This document shows, piece after piece, positions 1 through 8,144 of a stretch of 64,000 bases of DNA. The stretch spans positions 62,001-126,000 of the forward strand of contig NZ_JAMHJQ010000012.1 in assembly GCF_023534745.1 (NCBI RefSeq). The letters run 5' to 3'. A model generated the notes under the pieces. The model saw only the letters and a list, made by a program, of their open reading frames with translations. It searched no databases and had not been told where the DNA came from. Position 1 is the first letter of the stretch, and the number at the start of each line of letters is the position of its first letter. This DNA comes from Streptomyces sp. 35G-GA-8 (GTDB lineage Bacteria > Actinomycetota > Actinomycetes > Streptomycetales > Streptomycetaceae). Both the position numbers and the translations under genes were made by a program.

Positions 1-24
1 GCCGGGTCGGCGGGGCTGAGAGGG

Positions 25-630
25 TCAGTGGCCACGGCGTCGCTTCGCTGCGTTCTTCACATCACGGGCGTACTTCGGGGTGACGTCGCCCAGCTCCGCG
101 ATGCGGTCCGTGGTCCACTCGTACGGCTCCTCGGTCAGGGCGAGCGCGGAGTCTTGCAGAAACGGCATCGCGGCCTTCCTGCGGGCGGCGGCGACCGACA
201 CCGTGGTGGACAGGGACGGCAGCCGGTCAGCGGCATCGTTGATGTGCAGCACGCCGGCCTTCTTCGCGGCCGCGCGGCGCTCCTCGGCGGTCATGCGGGC
301 CTTGAGGTCCCCGCCGGGGTTGATCGTCGCCTTCCTGTCGCCGTGCAAGGCCAGGCGGCGCAACTCGTTGTACGCGTTGGGGAGGATGCCGAGGACCTTG
401 TCCAGGCCGCGGACACCGTCGTAGAACCACAACGACAGGGCGGCCTGGTTGCGCTCCTCGGCGTGCGCGGCGATCTCAAGGTCGGCCTGCTGCACGATCT
501 CGCAGGCCCGCTCGAACCGGTCGTCGGGGCGGGCGATGGCGCCCACCTCGTCCTTGACCCGGCGCTCGGCCTCGGCGCGCAGCGTCTTGTGGTCGGGGAT
601 CGTGAGGTCGTGGTGGTGCGCAGCGGGCAT
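25..630 (-). CDS. Hypothetical protein, 201 aa
   Basis: I do not recognise the family. The ATG at 628-630 was chosen because GGAGG lies 6 nt upstream; the frame stays open further upstream but no ribosome site is seen there. The protein looks soluble and mostly helical, is rich in Ala, Arg and Glu, and ends in a basic tail (KNAAKRRRGH) that could bind nucleic acid. No signal peptide or membrane segment is seen. Proteins of this kind are common in streptomycete accessory DNA, but that is general knowledge and not a function. The gene is very likely real because of its even codon use and good ribosome site; the function is open. Confidence 0.6.
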   Translation of the reverse strand: MPAAHHHDLTIPDHKTLRAEAERRVKDEVGAIARPDDRFERACEIVQQADLEIAAHAEERNQAALSLWFYDGVRGLDKVLGILPNAYNELRRLALHGDRKATINPGGDLKARMTAEERRAAAKKAGVLHINDAADRLPSLSTTVSVAAARRKAAMPFLQDSALALTEEPYEWTTDRIAELGDVTPKYARDVKNAAKRRRGH

Positions 631-959
631 GACTGGCCTCCGTCTGGTCGGGCACCCCGCTGATGCCGGCGAAGGCTGGGGCAACCCCATGCCGAACGGA
701 CCCGGGAATAGTACAGCGCAGGGCGCGACCTTGTCATGGTGACCGGCGCGCACCCCGCCTCAGCAGGGCAAACCCGAAGCGGCCGGGCAGGATCACTGAT
801 CCCTTGACGTCACCCGATCCACCTGGACCGCGCTGGTGCGGGCAGTCGGTGAAGGCAAGCCGGCGACCATCGTCCGCGGGATAGCGCAGCGGCGCAGCAC
901 GCCGAGTCCCGCAAGGCCCGCAAGGTGCCTCACCGCCACCACAGCGGCCTCCAAAGCCC
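631..959. other. No gene recognised
   Basis: About 330 bp upstream of the first gene. I see no convincing coding frame, repeat or hairpin. The leftward frame that continues from the HNH scrap runs into it, but it no longer resembles an HNH protein. Confidence 0.4.
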
Positions 960-1111
960 GCGGCTGGGACATTGATCAAGGGCTCCCGCGCCCCGCCCAT
1001 GCCCCGGTGGACGCGGTGGTGGATCGTCAGCCGGTGCGTGGAGCCGCAGCGGACACAGCGCCCGCCGTCACGCTCGTAGATGAGGTCGCGGGTATGTGCC
1101 CTCGGCGTTTC
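960..1111 (-). pseudogene. HNH endonuclease fragment
   Basis: The leftward frame directly after the stop codon of the next gene reads TRDLIYERDGGRCVRCG, then LTIHHRVHRGMGG and INVP. This matches the core of HNH endonucleases: a CxxC zinc pair, the catalytic HH and the RGMGG turn. Intact proteins continue with an Asn-rich block and a second Cys/His pair (LLLLCGSGTTGCH-like). Here the match stops after INVP, so the C-terminal half of the metal site is missing. There is no start codon of its own. It is a remnant, in the same frame as the APH-like gene and separated from it only by a TAG codon. Confidence 0.6.
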
Positions 1112-2056
1112 CTACCGACCGTCCAGTTGCCTGGTCACTGCGTCGAGTGTCGGCCAAGGAGGACCCTCTCGCAGCGAGCGAAGGAGTTCCTTCCCGAATC
1201 GCCTCCCGTTCGGAAACTGGTCGCCACGGTCCCAACGCCACGCTGCGACCATCGCGAGGACGAGCTGTCGGCACTCGTCCAGCAGTCCTTGGTCAATGCT
1301 CGGATAATGCTCGCAGACCGCCTCTGCGACATGAGCGAGATCGAACTCGACTGGTCCACGGCAGCACGTTTCAAGGTCGATGAACAACGGGCCGTTCTTC
1401 GTGCTGAGCACATTGCCCGGATGCGGCTCGCCGTGGAGCAGTTGCTCCACGACGCCGCGGTCCTCGATCGCCCGACGCAGGCTTTCCAGTCTGCTGCTGA
1501 GGAACACGCGGTCCGCGTCGGCGAGCTCCGGCGAGCGATCCGTGTTGGCAACGACTTCTTCCGCCTCCGCGATCCGATCTGTGAACCGTGGGCTCGGCAC
1601 ATCGACCTCGCGCATGCCGGCGTGCAGCCGCTCCAGCACCTTGGCGTAGTCGACTGCTGAGACGTGAGGTGTCACGGGTTCGTAGTGGGTCCACAACGTC
1701 ACTGCGAAGCCATCGCGGGTGTACACGAGTGGATCCACCCGAGGCTCCAAGGCGCCCACAGGGCATCCGGCCTCGGCGAGCCGTTGAGCGAGGTCGATTT
1801 CGCGCTGTGCAGCCTGCCCCCTTGGCGCGACCCGGGCAAGGACGTCGCACGGCGTCAGCCGCAGCGCGAGCCTGTTCGAGTTTTGGAGAACGACTGCGTC
1901 GTCGGCCGGCAGGTCGAGCGATGCGGCGATCGATGTCGCAGCCGCGATCGCACGCGTGAGGTCGGATATCTCCACCGGTGAATCTTGGCATAGACGAGGG
2001 AGGGCGATGCCAACCAGCGTGGCCAGGTGCCAACCACCGTGTCCTGGCATACTCAA
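1112..2056 (-). CDS. APH-family phosphotransferase
   Basis: Member of the aminoglycoside phosphotransferase / choline kinase-like fold, which moves phosphate from ATP to a small hydroxylated substrate. The catalytic loop reads LLHGEPHPGNVL near residue 209 (catalytic Asp replaced by Glu, then His, Pro and metal-binding Asn). It is followed by FIDLE in place of the usual IDWE/DFG-type metal Asp motif. The N-lobe carries the VLARV segment expected to hold the ATP-contacting region. Length fits the family if translation begins at GTG 1975; the ATG at 2056 would add 27 residues that do not resemble the family, so the start is uncertain. True antibiotic resistance is possible but unproven; many such kinases act on unknown metabolites. 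An HNH scrap follows the stop in frame. Confidence 0.75.
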   Translation of the reverse strand: MSMPGHGGWHLATLVGIALPRLCQDSPVEISDLTRAIAAATSIAASLDLPADDAVVLQNSNRLALRLTPCDVLARVAPRGQAAQREIDLAQRLAEAGCPVGALEPRVDPLVYTRDGFAVTLWTHYEPVTPHVSAVDYAKVLERLHAGMREVDVPSPRFTDRIAEAEEVVANTDRSPELADADRVFLSSRLESLRRAIEDRGVVEQLLHGEPHPGNVLSTKNGPLFIDLETCCRGPVEFDLAHVAEAVCEHYPSIDQGLLDECRQLVLAMVAAWRWDRGDQFPNGRRFGKELLRSLREGPPWPTLDAVTRQLDGR

Positions 2057-2257
2057 TCCAGTTCACGCAGGTCACCCGCGCCCGGACAACAAACTTCGCT
2101 GAGACAGGTTAAAGGGCAGGCCGACCGTGTACCAGGTACGGAACTTGAGACCATCGCCGCTGGCCGGAGACTTTATCGGCGCGGACCCAACGACCGGACA
2201 TGTTCGGTGTCGCCTCGCACTGGGTTCGAACGCACCGTCCACACGCGCTGCGCGATC

Positions 2258-2523
2258 TCACTGGGAAAACGCGTAGGTTCGGGGCGGGTCGAGGTGCAGT
2301 TCGTGGGGCCCGAAGCAGTCGTCCGCGAGCGTCGCGGCGGGGCGCCGCAGGGGCAGGCGCGGTTGAGTCCCTCGTCACCTGTCGGTCCGCAGCACCCGTT
2401 GGTGTTCTTCCCGTTGGGCAGGGGTTGGATATCGGCGGCGTCTGGATGCACCAGCGCTGTGTGTCGCGTGCCGGCCGAGATGACGAAGCCCGAGGCGGTC
2501 GCTGCTCTTGCGACATGGCTCAA
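2258..2523 (-). pseudogene. Cys-rich small protein, frameshifted
   Basis: From ATG 2523 the frame reads MSHVARAATASGFVISAG, then LPNGKNTNGCCGPTGDEG and ACPCGA. At about position 2343 the reading shifts by one base into PAATLADDCFGPHELHLDP and ends in YAFSQ at TGA 2258-2260. The two halves join into one plausible protein of about 88 residues with CC, CxC and a further Cys. I know similar short Cys-rich proteins from streptomycete genomes, with no assigned role. The break lies in a run of C and G (GGCGCCCCGCCGCG) where a single base seems to be missing. It may be a true mutation or a sequencing error. Confidence 0.55.
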
Positions 2524-2591
2524 CGCTCGCTGGAGCAGGTGGGCTCGGCGGTTCGTCAGTCGGCGGGATCACTGAGTATGCGGTAACGGCG

Positions 2592-3251
2592 TTACTTGCC
2601 CAGTTTCTTGGCCAGGGCGGCACGCCGGGCGAACATCTCGTCCTTGGACGCAACCATCTCCCGGAGGGCAGCCTTTCGTTCCCGCTGGGCAAGCCGGTCC
2701 AGATACAGGCGACCGTGAAGGTGGTCCGTCTCGTGCTGCAGACACCGGGCGAAGTACCCTCGGCCCTCGATCACGAGCGGCTTGCCGTTCTTGTCACGGC
2801 CTCGTACGACGGCACGGTCGAGGCGGGGCACCACCCGGTAGGGGCCGGGAACAGACAGACACCCTTCGGGTTCTTCGACCAGCCTGCGCTGCTCGGTCGG
2901 CACCTCGTCCAGGACGGGGTTGGCGATGTGCCCGACGTGACGCACCCCCCACTCGTCCGTGATGTCCCACACGAACAACTGCATGTTTACGTCGACCTGG
3001 TTGGCGGCAAGCCCCGCGCCCTCCGCAACCTGGTTCGTTGCGAACATGTCGTCCACCAGCTGCGACAACTCCGGCGTACCGAACTGGGTGACCTCCCGGC
3101 ACCGCCGCCGCAGAATCTCCTCCCCAACGACGGTGATGCGACGCACCGCACCCCGTTCGACTTCCGGCGCGAGCCGCGGATAGGAATCGACGGGTTCACC
3201 CAGCACACGCACCCGGCGGTCCTGCGAGGTGTCACCGAAGCCAACAGCCAT
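2592..3251 (-). CDS. def: Peptide deformylase
   Basis: Removes the N-formyl group from nascent proteins using a bound Fe2+ or similar metal. All three family motifs are present: GAGLAANQ (residues 78-85), EGCLS (129-133, metal Cys) and HETDH (173-177, two metal His and the catalytic Glu). The protein has 219 residues, somewhat long because of an N-terminal extension of about 35 residues before the conserved ITVVGEEIL. Start ATG 3249-3251. It lies head to head with a winged-helix regulator gene across about 110 bp. Streptomycetes usually hold several def genes; this copy, in an accessory area, may be an extra and possibly inhibitor-tolerant form, but that is inference. Confidence 0.93.
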   Translation of the reverse strand: MAVGFGDTSQDRRVRVLGEPVDSYPRLAPEVERGAVRRITVVGEEILRRRCREVTQFGTPELSQLVDDMFATNQVAEGAGLAANQVDVNMQLFVWDITDEWGVRHVGHIANPVLDEVPTEQRRLVEEPEGCLSVPGPYRVVPRLDRAVVRGRDKNGKPLVIEGRGYFARCLQHETDHLHGRLYLDRLAQRERKAALREMVASKDEMFARRAALAKKLGK

Positions 3252-3333
3252 GAAATATCAACGCCTTCCGCACATGCCTCAGTCGGCCAGGACCCAATGC
3301 CCCGGCCGGCCCGCATCCCAGCTTGACCGAACG

Positions 3334-3360
3334 CTTTGCAAAGTAGCATCCTTTGCAAAA
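3334..3360. promoter_or_regulatory. CTTTGCAAAG operator pair
   Basis: CTTTGCAAAG at 3334-3343 is a perfect 10-bp palindrome. A second copy, CTTTGCAAAA, sits at 3351-3360, 17 bp later, and runs into the start codon of the winged-helix regulator gene. The placement between def and the regulator suggests autoregulation and perhaps control of def. Inferred from sequence only. Confidence 0.5.
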
Positions 3361-3926
3361 TGAGCGATGAAGAACGTCAAACCGCTTCCACGGACCCAGG
3401 GCCCCACCGCACTCGGCAGCCCCTCCCCGACCACCCCGTTCGTGTCGCCTTGCTGGACCTGCTCGCCGAGGTCGGCACCCTCACCTCCACCCAGGCCGCC
3501 GCCCGCCTCGGCCACAGCTCCGGCCTCTGCTCCTTTCACCTGCGCCAACTCGCCCGGCACGGCCTCATCGAAGAGGCGCCACACGACGGCGGCCGAGCGC
3601 GGCCGTGGCAGCTCCGCTGGGCGTCCTCCCACCAGTCCGACCAGGAAGCGCCAGAAGAGTTCAGTGCGCTCGCGCGCGGACTGGAAGATGAGAGCTACCA
3701 ACACTGGCTGGCCCAGCGAGAGCAGGCGCCGGCCGAGTGGCAGCAGGACGAATCCTTCAGCGCCGTGGTCCACCTCACCCCAGCGGAGATGGCCGAACTG
3801 GCCAGCTCCATCCGCCGACTACTGGCTGACTACCGCGAACGGGACCAACACCCCGCCGCGCGCCCCGCAGGCACCGTGGCCGTAGCCGCGGTCACCCGGC
3901 TGTTCCCCCTCCTTGGCCGGGGATGA
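3360..3926 (+). CDS. Winged-helix (ArsR-like) regulator
   Basis: DNA-binding regulator of 188 residues. The first 70 or so residues form a winged helix: RVALLDLLAEVGTLTSTQAA, then the recognition helix around SSGLCSFHLRQLARHGLIE and a basic wing with GRARPW. The remainder is helical and acidic and may mediate dimer formation or ligand sensing. No Cys metal site of the classical ArsR type is seen. ATG 3360 gives a normal N-terminus (MSDEERQ); an upstream in-frame ATG at 3336 would lie inside the palindrome pair and is unlikely. The tail AVTRLFPLL resembles the end of regulators that sit before efflux pumps, but no pump follows here. It is divergent from def. Confidence 0.75.
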   Translation: MSDEERQTASTDPGPHRTRQPLPDHPVRVALLDLLAEVGTLTSTQAAARLGHSSGLCSFHLRQLARHGLIEEAPHDGGRARPWQLRWASSHQSDQEAPEEFSALARGLEDESYQHWLAQREQAPAEWQQDESFSAVVHLTPAEMAELASSIRRLLADYRERDQHPAARPAGTVAVAAVTRLFPLLGRG

Positions 3927-4111
3927 GCCTGTCGGCGGCGATGCGGAATTCGGGCATGCCGAGATAAACAGTGGAGGGCCGCGCAGATCGCCTCAGCCGC
4001 CGTGGCCCGGCCAAGCGCGGGTGGTCGAGATGAACCGCCAAGTCCTCTGCGACCTGGAGTAGATCATCACCGGTCTGGCATCCGTCCCCGGGCAGTCGAT
4101 GGCGACCGCTG

Positions 4112-4548
4112 ATGCGAGCTGACAACAGCCGGCACACCGTCGACGCCGCACGCCGCCGCCGCGAGTACACCCGCGCCAAGGCCGCCCAAGCCGTTCAGGC
4201 CCTCCGCACCCTCGACACCGCCGGGCGAACCGGTCAGCTTCGAGACCGTCGCGAAACAGGTCAAAGTGTCCCGGTCCTGGCTTATGCCCAGTCCGACCTG
4301 CGCGCGGAGATCGAGCGACTACAGGCAGCTCATCGCCACTGCCCAGGCTCCTCGGTTCCCGCACGGCACGGCAGCGCACCTCCGACGCTTCGCTGCTTCG
4401 ACGCCTCGAAGCAGCGAACGCCCGCACCCAGCGGCTCTCCGAGGAGAACCAACAACGTCGCCGGCAACTCGCCCGTGCGCTCGGCGAACAACGCGCCGCG
4501 ACGACTCGTACCGGACCGCCACGAACGGAGCGGCGATCTTGGCAGTGA
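4112..4548 (+). pseudogene. DUF6262-type transposon protein, broken
   Basis: The frame opens as MRADNSRHTVDAARRRREYT, the hallmark start of DUF6262 proteins, which accompany the two tyrosine recombinases of Tn554-like transposons. It then shifts at least three times. The pieces GEPVSFETVAKQVKVSRSWL, YAQSDLRAEIERL, QLIATAQAP and SDASLLRRLEAANAR plus EENQQRRRQLARALGEQRAA lie in different frames but in the right order, and end at TGA 4546-4548. Just upstream (about 4030-4110) a rightward frame reads EMNRQVLCDLE, stop, IITGLASVPG. This could be the decayed C-terminus of the partner recombinase, but I am unsure. The element is dead. Confidence 0.65.
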
Positions 4549-4562
4549 ACCCGCCTACCAGG

Positions 4563-5096
4563 TCAGCTGGTTGTGTTGACAGGCGCGCTGCTGCGTCCAT
4601 GACGTCGACCGCTGAGCTCGGCGTCGAGCGTCTCCTGAGCCACACGCATGGCCTCGGCGTATACGGGGTCCTGCAGCCGCTTCCACATGTCGTCCTCGGA
4701 GACGTCCTCAACGCAGCTGACCACCCACCAGATGTTGCCGAAGGGGTCTTTGATACGCCCGCCTCGCTGTCCGAAGGCGTTGTCCGCCAGAGGAGTGATG
4801 ACATGGCCGCCGGCCGCGACGGCTTGCGAGAACGCCTCGTCCGCGTCGGCGACGAACACGCGCAGCAGGCTCGGCATGGTGGGCCAGTCCGCGTGTCGGT
4901 CGAAGGCCAACACGACGGTGTCGCCGAGTCGGATCTCACCGTGACCGATCAAGCCGTCCTCGGTCGACACCCTCCCGAGCTCTTCACCACCAAACGCCTG
5001 AGTGACGAAGTCGAGGAAGGCTCCCGTGTCATCTGTGACGACCCAGGGGGCAACGGTGGTATAGCCATCCGGTGCGGCGTTTGTCTGCTCGGGCAT
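4563..5096 (-). CDS. VOC/PhnB-like protein
   Basis: Vicinal-oxygen-chelate fold protein of 177 residues. It starts with the typical beta-strand APWVVTDDTGAFLDFVTQAFGGEE, followed by GHGEIRLGDTVVLAFD and, in the second half, RIKDPFGNIWWVVS, the usual end of this domain. Family members are metal-dependent enzymes or binding proteins; many PhnB-like ones have no known substrate. The C-terminal stretch after WVVS (about 40 residues, ending SGRRHGRSSAPVNTTS) reaches to within 15 bp of the dead DUF6262 gene and may include foreign residues gained at that junction. It appears to be a single-gene transcript. Confidence 0.8.
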   Translation of the reverse strand: MPEQTNAAPDGYTTVAPWVVTDDTGAFLDFVTQAFGGEELGRVSTEDGLIGHGEIRLGDTVVLAFDRHADWPTMPSLLRVFVADADEAFSQAVAAGGHVITPLADNAFGQRGGRIKDPFGNIWWVVSCVEDVSEDDMWKRLQDPVYAEAMRVAQETLDAELSGRRHGRSSAPVNTTS

Positions 5097-5513
5097 CGCG
5101 GTCCCTTCGCTGATGTCGGTTGCGAACAGCGACGATAGGTACGAGATAGGTCTGGTGCTGTCCTAGTTAAGGGCGGACTCGGACCACAACCGGCCCTACC
5201 TCACAACTGCTCGCGCCGTCCTCGCCAGACCCGTCCTCGCCCTCCACTTGGCCACGTCAGCCCGAAGGGTGATGAACCGGCTGGTCACGCAGCCTCGCCC
5301 GGGGCCGCCGATGGACGACGCCGACAGCTCCCCTGAACCCTCACCCTCGTAAACGTCCCGATCAGGCTCCAGGCGGCGAGGTGCTCGGGGCCCACTAGGT
5401 GATCAGTTCCAAGGGATGTCTGCGGAGGGTGTGGGGTGGGCGGCGGCCGAAGCCACCGCGAGACGGTCAGGCGTCGGGCCGGCGGCCCTGGTTGTCGAGG
5501 GGGCGGCGGGCGG
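5097..5513. other. No gene recognised; lone IS-like end
   Basis: About 417 bp without a convincing gene. It holds the 16-bp sequence described separately at 5400-5415. A rightward frame around 5170-5350 (ARAVLARPVLALHLATSARR) could be an old coding relic, but I cannot name it. Confidence 0.4.
5400..5415 (+). repeat. IS-end-like 16-mer, copy 1
   Basis: TGATCAGTTCCAAGGG. The same sequence with one change (A for G) is found at 52881-52896, directly after the stop of the IS982-type transposase there, so it is likely an IS terminus. Here it stands alone, 570 bp before the other IS982 relic. Confidence 0.45.
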
Positions 5514-5903
5514 TCAGGCGTCAGGGTCGACTTCGGGGTGCGTGAACCGCACGGGCTTGCCCAGCGACCGGGCGTAGGCGATTTCGGCCCGGGTGCTGTC
5601 TCCGATGTAGTCGCCGACTACGAGCACCTCATCAGCGAGCCGGATCTTCGCCCGGTGCAGATCGTCGAGTCGAACCTTCAGCGCCTCGGCCTCGACAGGA
5701 TCGGACCAGAGTTCGTGCGGCGACTTCAGGTCACAGCCCGGTTTGACAACAATCCTTCCGGCTTTGGTCTCCCGCAGATCGGCCTCGTTCATCTCGGTCA
5801 TGAAGCGGGTGGAGCCACAGATCACGACAATACGCGGGAGGTTCAGCAGCTTCTTCGCGTCGACGAGCTTCTCCTCGGGGGTGAGCAGTCGCGGGGATGA
5901 CAC
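5514..5903 (-). CDS. Nucleoside deoxyribosyltransferase-like protein
   Basis: 129 residues. The core reads RIVVICGSTRFM near the N-terminus and ends with LADEVLVVGDYIGDSTRAEI followed by AYARSLGKPV. That is the layout of nucleoside 2-deoxyribosyltransferase-like folds: a P-loop-like first strand, and an S/T-R-x-E segment in which the Glu would be the nucleophile. Small proteins with this pattern are conserved in actinobacteria and usually listed as hypothetical; their substrate is unknown. GTG 5903 was chosen because AGGAGG lies 5 nt upstream; the open frame continues to an ATG at 5993 without a ribosome site. The gene is flanked by IS982-type debris. Confidence 0.65.
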   Translation of the reverse strand: MSSPRLLTPEEKLVDAKKLLNLPRIVVICGSTRFMTEMNEADLRETKAGRIVVKPGCDLKSPHELWSDPVEAEALKVRLDDLHRAKIRLADEVLVVGDYIGDSTRAEIAYARSLGKPVRFTHPEVDPDA

Positions 5904-5973
5904 TGGTTCCTCCTGGTGGTGTGGTCCAAGGGGTGCCTGGGGAGACGGGAACGAGGGTGTCCCGGATCGTTCT

Positions 5974-6447
5974 GTGACGAACAACGTGGACACCCTCGCG
6001 ACAGCACTCTATGCGAGGACCGACGACCTGCTGAAGGAGCATGCCGACCAGGCGCCCTGGCGCCGTGGCGCCCGCCGATCGGCATCACGCCCCGCCTGAG
6101 CTTCGGCATGACGCCCCGCCTGAGCGATGCCGAACCGGTCACCCTCGCCACGATGCCGGCCATACTCGGCTGCACCCCCGAGGCCACATGGCTCCGCCAT
6201 GCCCGTGCCCACCTGCGCCACCTCTTCCCCCCTACCTGCCCAAGCGGCCCGGCTACAACAAGCAGCTGCGCAAGGCCGCTGGTCTGATGCGAAGCGCCAA
6301 CCGGATCCTGGCCACCACCGCCCCGGTGTGGAGCGACGACGTATGTGCCGTGGACTCCACCCCGGTGGAATGCGGCCGCTCCCGCGAAAGAGTCAAACCC
6401 TCCGACCCGGCAGACGTGGCCGAATACGGCTACTGCGACAGCGAAGA
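5974..6447 (+). pseudogene. IS982-type transposase, truncated and frameshifted
   Basis: Begins at GTG 5974 (VTNNVDTLATALYARTDDLLKE), the usual start of this transposase. It then shifts frame near 6075, continues as RLSDAEPVTLATMPAILGCT and PEATWLRHARAHLRHLFP, shifts again near 6230 into RPGYNKQLRKAAGLMR and VWSDDVCAVDSTPVECGRSR, and stops resembling the family after AEYGYC. The second half, with the remaining DDE residues, is missing. At the first shift a 24-bp segment is tandemly duplicated (about 6075-6122, TCGGCATSACGCCCCGCC...). A related copy lies at 52.9-53.7 kb. Confidence 0.75.
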
Positions 6448-6689
6448 GAATCCGCCCGGTCCCGGCGAGGATGTTCCTGTAGCGGCTGGCCAGGTCGAGA
6501 TCGTCGGGAGTCTTCGGCGAGTGCACCACGACGAAGTTGTGGTGCGTCGACACTACAGAAACCTGCTGCCCAACGCCTGCACGAATCGGCAACAACCCTG
6601 CGCGCACTGACAAGGCCAAGTGCACGCCTGCCCGGCACCATTGGTGACGAACACCGGAACAGCCCTCAGCCATCCGAAAGGAACCGTTC

Positions 6690-6962
6690 ATGCGTACGCG
6701 CGTCTGGCTCACCACTGTCATCATGGCTGCCGGCCTGCTGGCCGGCGGTACCGCTACCGCTGCCACCGCACAGGCGACACCTGCATCCTTCGACACGAGC
6801 ACGACGACGGCCGTCGCGCCGGTCGCCAACTCGTGGATCTACGTCGGCACCTATAGCACCCACCGGGCGTGCTACGACGACGGGAAGAACTCCATCTACT
6901 CCCAGTGGGAATGCCGTCCCGTGAACGGCAAGTACCAGCTCTGGGTGAACAACAAGTCGTAA
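6690..6962 (+). CDS. Small secreted protein, 90 aa
   Basis: Clear Sec signal peptide: MRTRVW, hydrophobic TTVIMAAGLLAGG, then TATAATAQA with likely cleavage near residue 28. The mature part has about 60 residues and contains SWIYVGTYSTHRACYDDGK and SQWECRP, with two Cys that can form a disulfide. Similar short secreted proteins with a YVGTY...C...W.C pattern occur in many streptomycetes; their role is not known. The start ATG has AAAGGA 8 nt upstream. It is a stand-alone gene between an IS relic and the LysR gene. Confidence 0.75.
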   Translation: MRTRVWLTTVIMAAGLLAGGTATAATAQATPASFDTSTTTAVAPVANSWIYVGTYSTHRACYDDGKNSIYSQWECRPVNGKYQLWVNNKS

Positions 6963-7124
6963 GCGTCCAACGGCTGGTGTTCTCATCGTCGGTCAGCACC
7001 AACTCGGCCTTCGGCCGTCCCGTCCTCGCCATCCGGCCTTCATGCCGAACCAAACCATCACCAACTTACGCGGCGAAACAACGACTCAGAACACCAAGGC
7101 GTGTCTGTTGGTTCGGTCGTCTGG

Positions 7125-8054
7125 TCAGCGGTCTGCCCAGTCCGGTGCCCACATGTCGTGTGGGGTTCGCGGGCTTGCGGTGCGCAGGTGGTCGCGTAGC
7201 GCGGTCAGCACGGGGTGCTGGTCTCCGCTGCGGAACAGCAGCATGTGCGGGTAGACCGGGGTCGGGTCGTGCAGTGGGATGCGCCGTAGGTCGTGGGTCT
7301 GGGGCCACAGGTACCGGTCCCCTCTGCCGACGAGGGTGGCGAGCGAGGCCGAGTCGGCCAGCGTGTCCATCAGGGCCTCGTCACCGAAGTTGGGGCCGAG
7401 CGCGTCGATGCTCAGGCCGAAGGCCTCGGACAGCGCCTGGTAGAACGCCGCCCACTCCGTGCCCGGCCTGATCCCGGGGATCCAGATGCGGTGGCCGGCC
7501 AGGTCCGCGGGACTGGCCCGGGGTGCGTTCGCCAAGGGGTGTGCGGGTCCGACCAGGAGCTCCAGGGGTGCGTCCAGGAGTCGTTCGGCGCTGATCCCGG
7601 CCGGGACCTGGTCGGCCGGCAGGGCACGGAAGGACGCGTCGACGGTCCCTTCGAGCACCGCCTGGGCGGCCTGGGCGGCGTTCTCCTTGCTCAGCGTGAC
7701 CGCGTCCAGGTCCGTCTCGGGGTGGGAGCGGTAGAACCGGTAGACGGCCTGGGCCGGGGAGATGCGCCGATTGAGGACATCGACGCGCAAGGGACGGCTG
7801 CCGGGGCGCACGGCCTGCTCGGCCTGCTCGATGGCCGCCAGGACCTTCTTGGCGTGTGGCAGGAAGACCTGCCCGTCCAGGCTCGGCCGGGAGCCTCGGG
7901 AGGTCCGCACCAGGAGCGTGACCCCGAGGTGTCTCTCCAGGGCCGCGATCCGCTTGGAGACCGCCTGCTGGCTGATCCTCAGCTCGTCGGCCGCGGCTTG
8001 GAACTGGCCGGTCTCGGCGACAGCCACGAACGTCCGCAGCGCTTCAGCATCCAC
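7125..8054 (-). CDS. LysR-family regulator
   Basis: LTTR of 309 residues. The N-terminal winged helix-turn-helix is plain: [20 protein letters not shown], then [20 protein letters not shown] and [10 protein letters not shown]. It is followed by the periplasmic-binding-protein-like sensor domain (residues 90-300). It starts with GTG at 8052-8054. It is divergent from an acetyltransferase gene with 90 bp between them, the typical LTTR layout in which the regulator controls its neighbour and itself. A perfect inverted repeat in the gap is the likely site. The ligand is unknown. Confidence 0.9.
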   Translation of the reverse strand: MDAEALRTFVAVAETGQFQAAADELRISQQAVSKRIAALERHLGVTLLVRTSRGSRPSLDGQVFLPHAKKVLAAIEQAEQAVRPGSRPLRVDVLNRRISPAQAVYRFYRSHPETDLDAVTLSKENAAQAAQAVLEGTVDASFRALPADQVPAGISAERLLDAPLELLVGPAHPLANAPRASPADLAGHRIWIPGIRPGTEWAAFYQALSEAFGLSIDALGPNFGDEALMDTLADSASLATLVGRGDRYLWPQTHDLRRIPLHDPTPVYPHMLLFRSGDQHPVLTALRDHLRTASPRTPHDMWAPDWADR

Positions 8055-8071
8055 GCTTCCACCCTACTTCC

Positions 8072-8086
8072 ACAACCATCGGTTGT
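8072..8086. promoter_or_regulatory. LysR-type operator candidate
   Basis: ACAACC-ATC-GGTTGT, a perfect 6-3-6 inverted repeat in the 90-bp gap between the divergent LysR and acetyltransferase genes, 17 bp from the LysR start codon. It fits an LTTR recognition site by size and place. Confidence 0.55.
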
Positions 8087-8144
8087 ATCTGGTGTGCTGC
8101 GGGGTTGTTTGATCGAGTGTTCCGCGCGGTGGTGGGATCAGCGC

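Noticed and set aside
6450-6560. Leftward stretch STHHNFVVVHSPKTPDDLDL with ASRYRNILAGTGRILF
   Set aside because: It looks protein-like but has no start, no clear family and breaks off on both sides. Too short to call.
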